Below the pieces are notes generated by a model that worked only from the letters and a program-made list of their open reading frames with translations, had not been told where the DNA came from and did no database searches. Of a stretch of 64,000 bases of DNA, positions 53,501 through 62,500 are shown in pieces; the stretch's first letter is position 1, and each line of letters opens with the position of its first letter. Position numbers and translations under genes: made by a program. The DNA is from Symsagittifera roscoffensis (lineage: Eukaryota > Xenacoelomorpha > Acoela > Convolutidae): the NCBI RefSeq assembly GCF_963678635.1, contig NC_087068.1:49557724-49621723 (forward strand), given 5' to 3'.

Positions 53501-56500
53501 AATGCCTACACTTCATTGGACAACATATTACCATTTTACTAATCCCCTTTGCCTGCCATTATCTAATACTCATAACGATATAGAAAAGATTAAAGATATG
53601 CTGTATCGACTCACCACACCACTATCACATAGACAATTTACTTATATAGGATATAAAAAATCACTAAAAACATTCACTGCACCCCGAGCTAACGAAATTA
53701 CAATAGAATATTACGACCATAATATCATCCGAACAAATCAAGACCAATTTTTAGATGACGACCGCTTCGCTAACCCAAAACTATCAGAAAAATTCTTCAT
53801 CAAAACATCATATATATTCACACTCAATATTTTTGATAGAAAATATGATCACATCATTTCTGAAGCACTAACTGATATGCAAGCTTACGAAAGTTTTAAA
53901 GAAAAATTTCAATTAATTTCACTAACCTTTCACTTCCTTGCACCACATGAACGCGATTTGCACTGTTCACACGACATTATGTTACGCACTAAACAAACTC
54001 ACACATATACATACTATCGCTTCATACAAAATCATTTTGATCTACATACTCCATCAAGACAACCACACCATCGTTTTCAGTTTTTTAACTCGAAGTACAC
54101 TTCACCATTTTTTCTAAATTTCACCTATTGCATCAAAGATACTAACCTCCACGGCATCCTCCGCAATTACGACCCAATAACACAAATGTATATATTTTGT
54201 CCCATCACGAAGACCTTTAATGCCGAATAATCCAGACCCTTCCTTATCCCACATGAATTTATCCAACCTATAGAAATCCCTATACTAGAATTTATTCACA
54301 ATACTAAATGCAATCACAAAATAAATAATCTCATTCAAAACACACCTTATGAGTTTGCAGTAGGCACCGAAGAACTAAAAACTATTAAAGCACTTCAATT
54401 GTTTTGGCCACTGCTCCAAACTAAAAACATCATTCGCATACTAGCAAAATTACTAACAAATGCAGACATAATGCGCGACATCTTTCCCCACGGCTTTTTC
54501 CCAGACGATTAACAGGTAAGTATAATTTACAAATATTCTTAACTAATAAATTTAAATTAATACTAACCATTCTTTACTCATGTTTCTTTTAGATTTTTAG
54601 TCTTCATATCACGATCCTCTGCAAAAAACAGAAAAGAAAAATGAAAAATAAAAACTTGTTAAAATTATTCTACACTTCATTAATAGTTTCCACAAGATAA
54701 TCTGATAAAATTTATACCAAATGTAGTAAATTAATTTATAAAATATTCCCCCATAAAGCAGTAAATTTAAATATGATGAAAAATTATATTTTTACATTTC
54801 CCCCAAAAAACACAAGCAGTAAAATTGAAATTCTATGTAATAAATTGATAAAATGAAAATGCAGTACTAACCTTTTGATATTTTCATTCATTCGCACAGG
54901 AATTCTATACAAACTCGCACAGCTCGCCCACGAAGAATTGTTTAAACAATGAATTTCAGTTTCAAGTTTTCACACTCAACAACTCTAACACACGATAACA
55001 AGTTTCAAACTTTCCTTTAACCCGGTTGAAAAGGAATTATATACTAAACCAAACTAACCAACGCAGCTTACTAAACACCACAAATCATAAAATAACAGCA
55101 TGACTAAGAAAAGAAAACCAACAGTACCCAAACCGGATTAACCCAGTTTAAAACTGGATAATTTATTCTTTTGAAGACTTTTATAAAATCTAAGAAAGCA
55201 ATAATAAGACACAAAAAAGTCGAAAGACAAACCCATAACAAAAACAATTTGATTTTTGAAAAAAGGACACAACCAAAGGAATATAAGAAAGACCAACACA
55301 AACCCAACATAAAACGTTATCACATAACAGGACTTCTCAAAGAAATCATACTCCATAGCCGGCCTAACCCACCGCGCTACATCCACGCTTTGTGACCACA
55401 CTTCTATTTTTAATAAAAGGTACTCAAGGGTGAGTAACTCTTCAAAATAACCGAACTAAAACAAAATGCTTTTGTGAAAACAACTAACTAAATTCATAAT
55501 TAAAAAACTGAACTAATAAAAATTTTATAAAATGTAAATCAAACCTTGCAGTATATAGATCAGCACACAACAACAAAGACGAACATCCAAAGACAAAATG
55601 ACCCCACTACACTCGAACAAGAATGGCTAACCACAACCGATATGCCGTCCACAATCACAACTCAAAGGATTTAGAGTACGACTTGACTTCGCAGAAAAAG
55701 ATTTCATTGAACTAGACCAATGACCACCTCGATGTTCAAGTATACGTACAGATCCGAGTTACAAGGCATCCCCTCCACGCACAATCTCCACGCCATTCCC
55801 AGACGAGGTTGAACAAAAAACAAGTTCTCTACATAATACAGAAAAACCCGTCATAGCAAACCATTTTGAAATCAGATTGATTTCGTTGGGAAACACAGTC
55901 GTTGTCACAAGAAGACACAACGATTGATGCCCCTAACTCCAGCGTTCTGGATTTTCTCTAACAAGAGGAACCGGACAAGAATACGATGTTCGCCAAGTAC
56001 CAACGTTCATCATCCATCCTTTGAATTGCAGAAAGATAATTCTAAAAAACTCTGTAAAACCCGGATGGGTGGAACCTGATCTAAACTATATTTTATGATT
56101 GGATAAATTAGGTATTTTACCACTGTAAAGTATTTAATATTAACCAATCATGATCCATCTAACTAACAACCCACTTATTTGTAAGTGCTGAAATTACTTG
56201 TAATTTCAGCACCAGAGAGATTTGAATTTAACTTAGAACTTAGTTGTCTCTCCAAGAGAACTTCAGCAGCCGCAACAAACCATTATACCCTAGATCTATT
56301 GAGCCTAGCAGAGACTAGTTAAACACCCTGAGACTAGAAAGTATAAGAGTAAGATTAGGATCGGTATTAGACTAAGAAGTTGCACGAATCTATCCGGCCG
56401 AAAATAAGATAGCGTGACGAGCAGACGGTGTACCCTATCCGAAATTACTCTATGAGTTCAATTCAATTCAATTATTCGATACAGTGAAGAAATACATACT

Positions 56501-59500
56501 TAATCACTCACTGCATCAGGATAGCTAGAACAGGCTTTTCAACCTAACAAGTAGCTACCCTCCGGGATAACTATCACAATTAAGTAACGACAACGGGTAA
56601 ACAAATCAGAAAAAGTTGTCGACCAGCTGTACATTGTCTAAAATGTAATTTCTTTTGAAAACCTTTAAAAATTTTGACAGCTGTTCTTGAGAGTACGTTT
56701 CGATTTTATCGGGTAGGAGTTTATTTGACATCAAAAAATTGAAACATTTAACGATTTTGCATGAAAGGGAGTTTTCCATAGTTTTTGTCCTACAGCGATA
56801 AAACGGAATCATTCCGTTAGAAGTAGAACGTGTATTTCGTTTATTACTATAATTACTGACGTTTAGAAAATCAAGAGGTGAACGTTTTAAATATTGAAAA
56901 ATGGTTTCTTTAAAAAGTTGAGTTAAATAAATTTCATGAACTGTATCAATGCCCAGATCATTAAACTTTGTTGTTATGTGATCGTATTTGCGTTTGAAGA
57001 ATATAGTACGGAGAATTCTTTTCTGGCAGATATAAATTTTTTCTAAATTTGTTTTGCTAGTACTCCCATAAACAAGCAGACCATATGAAATTATAGGTAC
57101 CACATATGCCAGGTAGAACTTTAACAGCATTTTGCGAGAAAAAGCTACCCTGCCCTTATACATAATTCCGTTAAATCGGCCTAGTTTTCTGCACACAGTT
57201 TCAACATGGTCTGTAAATTTGAGTTGACTATCAATGATAACACCCAAGTATTTGAAACAATTTGTAAATCCTATGTTTTCACCCGCAAGTGAAAAGTCAT
57301 TATCCAAACATTGTTTACCAAATGGTAAGATTTTACATTTTGTAGAGCTTATCGACAATTTATTTCGCACACACCAGTCATCTGTTTTCAGCAAATCATT
57401 TTTAAAGTAATCATTTACCCTTGTTGTTGGGAAAGAAGCAAGAATAGCAGTGTCGTCCGCAAAAAGACTTAATTCCGATTTTGAAACAATTTTATTTATG
57501 TCGTTAATGTAAAGTAAGAAAAAAAGGGGTCCAAGAACAGAGCCCTGCGGAACTCCGTACGATATTACCTGTTGCCTAGAAGTACCGTTCGAATTAACAA
57601 CAAATTGTTGTCTGTTTGTCAAATAACTTAATATCAATTTGTTGAATTTTCCTCTAAAACCGTACGCGCATAATTTTTCCAGAAGAATGCAATGGTTAAC
57701 TGTATCAAATGCTTTTCTCAGATCAATAAAAAGTGCCAAGCCCATATTTTTTGTCTCAATCGTTTTTCGCATGAATTCAGTAACTCGTAGGACAGCATGG
57801 ATACAAGAATGTTTTTCGCGGAAACCAAACTGTTCCGGTATTATAATATTGTTTTTGTTAATGAAAACTAGCATTCTTTTATAAATTATTTTTTCAAAAA
57901 TTTTGCTAAAAACTGTCAAAAGACTAATAGGTCGATAATTACTGGGATTTTCTTTTTCTCCTTCTTTCAGAAAAGCGACAATTTTTGCAATTTTACAAGC
58001 ATCTGGAAAATATGCTGTATCAATACATTTATTAAAAACGTTTGCCAGGAAAACAGATATGACTGGTGAACATAATTTAATCATTTTAGTTGAAAGACCA
58101 TCATGACCACTTGAAGTTTTAGTTTTTAAGGCCCCTATTACCTTAAACACTTCATGTTCATCCGTTTTAAAAATTACAAAACTTGATATGTTTCTGTCTA
58201 AGTTTTGAGAAGCAGAACCAACAAGTGGCAGAGAATTGCTCAGGTGCTTACCAATATTGACGAAGAAATCATTAAGTAAGTTGGGTTCAATCTCTTTTTG
58301 GGCTGGTTTTCGTTTTCCACAAAAACGATTAAAAGCTTGAAACATTTGTTTTGATGATGTACATTTTTCAATTTTCTTATCATGATAGTCTCTTTGAGCA
58401 CGCCTAATTGCCATTTTTACCTTATTTCTAAACATTCGGAAGCAATTAATTTTCTCTAGTGAAGGTTTCTTAATCATTTTGGCATGAAGACGATCTCTCT
58501 TTTTACACATTTTTTTGATATCATTGGTGATCCAGTCTTTGTGTTTTTTCCTTAGTAATGTTTGTTGGGGGCAAAAACGGTCAAAAACATCCAGACACAT
58601 TTTTGTTAAATCGGTCAACATGTCATCAATTGTTGCCATATTGCAATTATTGAGATTTTGATGCAAAACAAACAAGAATTTCAAAATATTTTCATTTCTG
58701 TTCAAGATTTTCAAGTTTCGACCTATCTTAAAATTGTCACTATCATCCAAAAAAGGTCCAATAGAGGCAACTAGCGCATAATGATCACTTAGAGAAGTTT
58801 TTAAAGTAGTTACGCTCATATCATATTTACTGATGATATGATCAATACAGGTAGAACTAGATGCGGTTTCTCTTGTTGCTTCACTATTTGATATGAAGAA
58901 TCCAAAAAAACTAAGTATCAATTTATATTCATCAATTAATCGAGAATTGCGCGACACGTCCAGAATATCTAAATTCATATCTCCCACAATGATTGAGTTC
59001 TGACATTGTTTTGAATTCAAATTCACGAGTAAATCCTCAAATTGCGTTAAGAAATGCTTTGAATTGATTGATGGCGGTCGATACATCAAACAAACGTTTA
59101 GTTTCTGTTTACTTCCTAGAGTTAAAGTTAAGACAACATTTTCTAGTTCATTCGATAAAATTTCGTGCGAAAAGTCAATTTGATTTTTTATGAAAAATGC
59201 TAAACCCCCACCCCTACTTTTTTGACGGTTAACAAAAACTCCTTCTTGGTAGCCGTCCAAGTTATAAAGTTCCAAGGGATCATTGTCACTTAACCAAGTT
59301 TCGCATAAGGCAACGACATATGGTTGCCATTTTAGTGAAGCAACAAGAACTTTTAATTGGTCATGATGGTTGCGCAGTGATTGAATATTTAAGAAAAGTA
59401 TGTCCCCGTCGTTACCCATTAGAAATCCCTTTAAAATCAAAAATAAAGCTTTAACACAGGAAAAAAAGAGATATTTTTCTGATGTTCAGAAACTCTTTTT

Positions 59501-62500
59501 AATTTTCAGGTTGATCTTTTTCTTCGCTGCTGCCCATATTATCATCGCTAACAACATCACCACTGGTAGTCATTTTCTTAGGAGGTGGAGAATGGCTTTC
59601 AATGAGTTTTTCCACCAAACAGCATAGTTTATCAAGTTTCCGCTCTTGTATATCATTTTGCGATTCATGACTATCCGGTGATCTAAAAGCCACGTTCCTT
59701 TTCCTTTTCCCCGGAGTTCCCAAAAAAGAATAAGATTTTGGATATTGAACATCGTCGGAATCAGCAGCATTTTGAATAACATCCGTATATTTTTCATTGT
59801 CAGTAGTTACTGAGATATCATTTCCCATATAAATATCGACATCCTTCTTGTTATCAATTGGTTGCCATCTGCCATATGAATTGTACTTTTTAATCTGGAC
59901 TTGATTCTTATGAGTAGATGCTAGTAGATTTTTGTCCCGTCTGCAGTAGTTCATAATTTCCCTATCTTTTTCTGCCAATCGTTCGTTTACATGAATTTTA
60001 TTTCCAGTTAAATCATCCCAAAAATCGAATCTTTTATTCCATACAGCATCTCGCTGGTGATTATACAAAAACTTGACAATAATCGGACGATTTCGACCTT
60101 TACCTGGTAAATAATGACACGCGACGATGTCCTGGGGCTGAATTGAAATATTTACTGACCTTAGTATCTTCACAATTGAATGGACAGGGTACTCACCACC
60201 ATCCGACACACCATGAAATGTTAAACACATAAATGAGGAATACCTTTCCACTTTCGTAACTCTTTTTTCCAACTCATGATTGTCGTAAAGAAGCCTGTCA
60301 TTCTCACCCCGTAATTCTATAATTTCATTCTGTTGGGAATCGATCTGTTTTATTAATTGCTCAAGAAGTAATCTAACAGAGTCTCCATTATTCAAATCCG
60401 TCAAAGAAAGTTTTTGCAGTAAGGCCATATTGAATTGTTGAAAGCGAACGTATTTTAAACGAAGATTTTATGCAGCAAACGTAAAAAGAACAACGCGACT
60501 GTTTCTTAGCTCATTTTCAGTTCGGGCATAACTCATTATTGTTTGCATTAATTTTACTTTCTTTTCCATTTTTTTTTTCAGGTAGACTTCAGCAAGGAGA
60601 TTCCGTGGAGTCAGATTTTCAAGAGTCGCAATGTATGGAGTTGCTGTGTGCTTCTGTTCTGCACTGATTTCATGTACAGTCTGTTGATAACTATAGTGCC
60701 CAGGCATGCCAATTGATAATTAACTTTAGGCTCTCAATATTTGTTAAAAACTGAAGGAAAAAAGAGAAGCCGAAAAAGATTCTAAACCTAAACAATTAAA
60801 CAATGCAGAGTAAGTAGCACACAAACTGTTGAAAAAATCATCGAAACTAAAAAAATACAAGGATATCCGGTTACAGCACAGAATATTCGGAACATAGCTT
60901 TATAAAATACAAAAATGAGGTTTTTTTCATATGAGTGTTGTTTTTTTTCTGCGTGGAGTGATAAGAAGATCTGACCGAAAGAAATGCAACTTGGGCATCT
61001 TCGACATTCATAGTAAAAAACTGTTTCTGTCGAAAAATGACTCAAAAAACTTTCGTTGAATTTATTAATATTTTGATTTACAAAATGGCGCTTACACATA
61101 ACTTTTTTAATCCAAACCAATTTTTCATGTCAAACCAATTTTTCATGTCTGAAATTAAGCATAAATAACCTACTGCTCACTCGTTTAATCCCTCAATTTT
61201 AAACTAAAATCAAAATTCTTTAAAGCTGTCTTTCCAGGTGCTGGGCCAACGTTTTGAAAATTATTAAAAGCTGTTTTTCCAGATACTCGGACATCGTTTT
61301 GAAAGTTACGCGTTTCAAGCAGTTCAATAAACTACTAACAATTTAATTGCATCAATGAAAAAATGGGTAAAAGAAGAGTTAATTCTTTCATCCGCTCCTC
61401 GCTAATTTTGTCTGAACAACAAAAATAACCAGACCAATTTTTTGACACAAAGAAAAAATTTGATAAAACCCTATTAGTTGTAGTTTGGACTGGACTACTT
61501 ATCAAAGTTTAAAAAACTCAAACCACAACACGGCTTTTTTTGGTACTAAAGATGACCTGGCTTGAATCATATTTGAGGATCTTGCACTCAGACAGAAAAA
61601 CCAACAGAGAACAATATAGTTGCTTGCAGTTCCATTCTTCCCACACAAACCCAGGTACCAGAAATGAATATCAGAGTGTGTTGATTTATATTTCATTAAA
61701 AAGTCTTTTAGTTGTGATAAGGTTGTTTAAGATCGACATAAAAGTCTAACTCACAATCATTAGGGCTTTGTGAAGGTTTTTATTGTCATTTTTTTGTTTT
61801 TGTTTTGGCCTGGCTTCAATTACTTTTGACGAAAGTAGTGTCAAAAATCAGTGTCAAAAATGTATTAAAATGTTTATTTTCCATTAATTTTTGAGCGAGT
61901 AGCTAATATAAAAAGGAGTTCAAACGTTCAATGTTATTTTATTAGCAATCATCTGCTTTGTTATTCTTTTTAAATGCACAAACATTCTGTAAAACAGTGG
62001 TACAATGCAGCTGTGAATTGAAGAGTCATTAAGAATGTAGAAAAGATGTGATTTTCAAACAAAAACTAAATCTTTAATTGGTTTTTCAAGTGATACATCC
62101 ATCCAAATTAATCTTGCTTTTTGTTCCGACCACAAAAACTCATAGTTTTCTGTGTTATACATTTTTGTTTTTGGTTTCCAGACTATGCAAGAAAAAAATT
62201 GACGAGACACTGACTCACTAAAACTTTGACTTTATTTTACCGCTATATTTTTAAATTTATTTTCCACAACTATCTTTAAATAGTTAGTAGCAAAAAACTA
62301 CTGGGAATAAAATACAATTGGTTTAATTAAAAGAAGTGTACAACTTGCAAGGTTTGAAAATAAATTTTAAATTTTAAGAATTTGGGTTTAAGGCCGCCGG
62401 TGGGCGATAACCGGCTCTAAATTTCGTCTTAAGTCCTACTCTCTGTTGGCAAGCTCGAAAAATGTTGGCGCGGCTGCGACGGGATATATATTGTGAGTTG

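Larger units (their letters stand above)
38267..56273 (+). mobile_element. 18-kb env-bearing Ty3/gypsy-type LTR retroelement (endogenous retrovirus-like)
   Basis: Bounded by 204-bp direct repeats (38267-38470 and 56070-56273) that differ at three positions. GGATGGG directly before the right copy is a polypurine tract. Order: LTR, leader with repeats, ORF0, gag-pro, RT-RNase H-integrase, spacer, ORFX, env, ORFY, short intron, 3' UTR, LTR. The plus strand is A- and C-rich and G-poor throughout, unlike the host DNA on either side. About eight in-frame stops and nine frameshifts inactivate it. I found no convincing target-site duplication and no standard tRNA primer site after the left LTR, so the outer limits may be off by a few bases. 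It lies in sense orientation in intron 2 of the SLC17 gene. Confidence 0.88.
56457..60545 (-). mobile_element. Non-LTR retrotransposon (LINE), apparently near full length
   Basis: Two open ORFs on the minus strand with a short 5' UTR. A TTGAA microsatellite (56457-56473, read on the minus strand) is the likely 3' terminus. Both ends are approximate and no target duplication was found. It lies antisense in SLC17 intron 2, about 40 bases from the next exon at the right. EN plus RT without RNase H suggests the CR1/Jockey side of the LINE tree; the clade is not assigned. Confidence 0.8.

Noticed and set aside
41781-54230. In-frame stops in the LTR element as programmed readthrough or a variant genetic code
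   Set aside because: TAA and TGA both occur, at unrelated places, alongside frameshifts in A or CA runs. The LINE and host exons use all three stops normally. Ordinary decay explains it.
38267-56273. BEL/Pao assignment because of the env type
   Set aside because: RT, RNase H and integrase motifs and the GPY/F-like end are Ty3/gypsy; env genes move between lineages.
38261-56283. ATTAT as a target-site duplication of the LTR element
   Set aside because: It directly precedes the left LTR but lies several bases away from the right LTR end, so it is not a valid duplication.
60468-60707. 79-codon minus-strand ORF beyond LINE ORF1
   Set aside because: It is the antisense of SLC17 exon 3 (60582-60703), which is in phase and matches the family.
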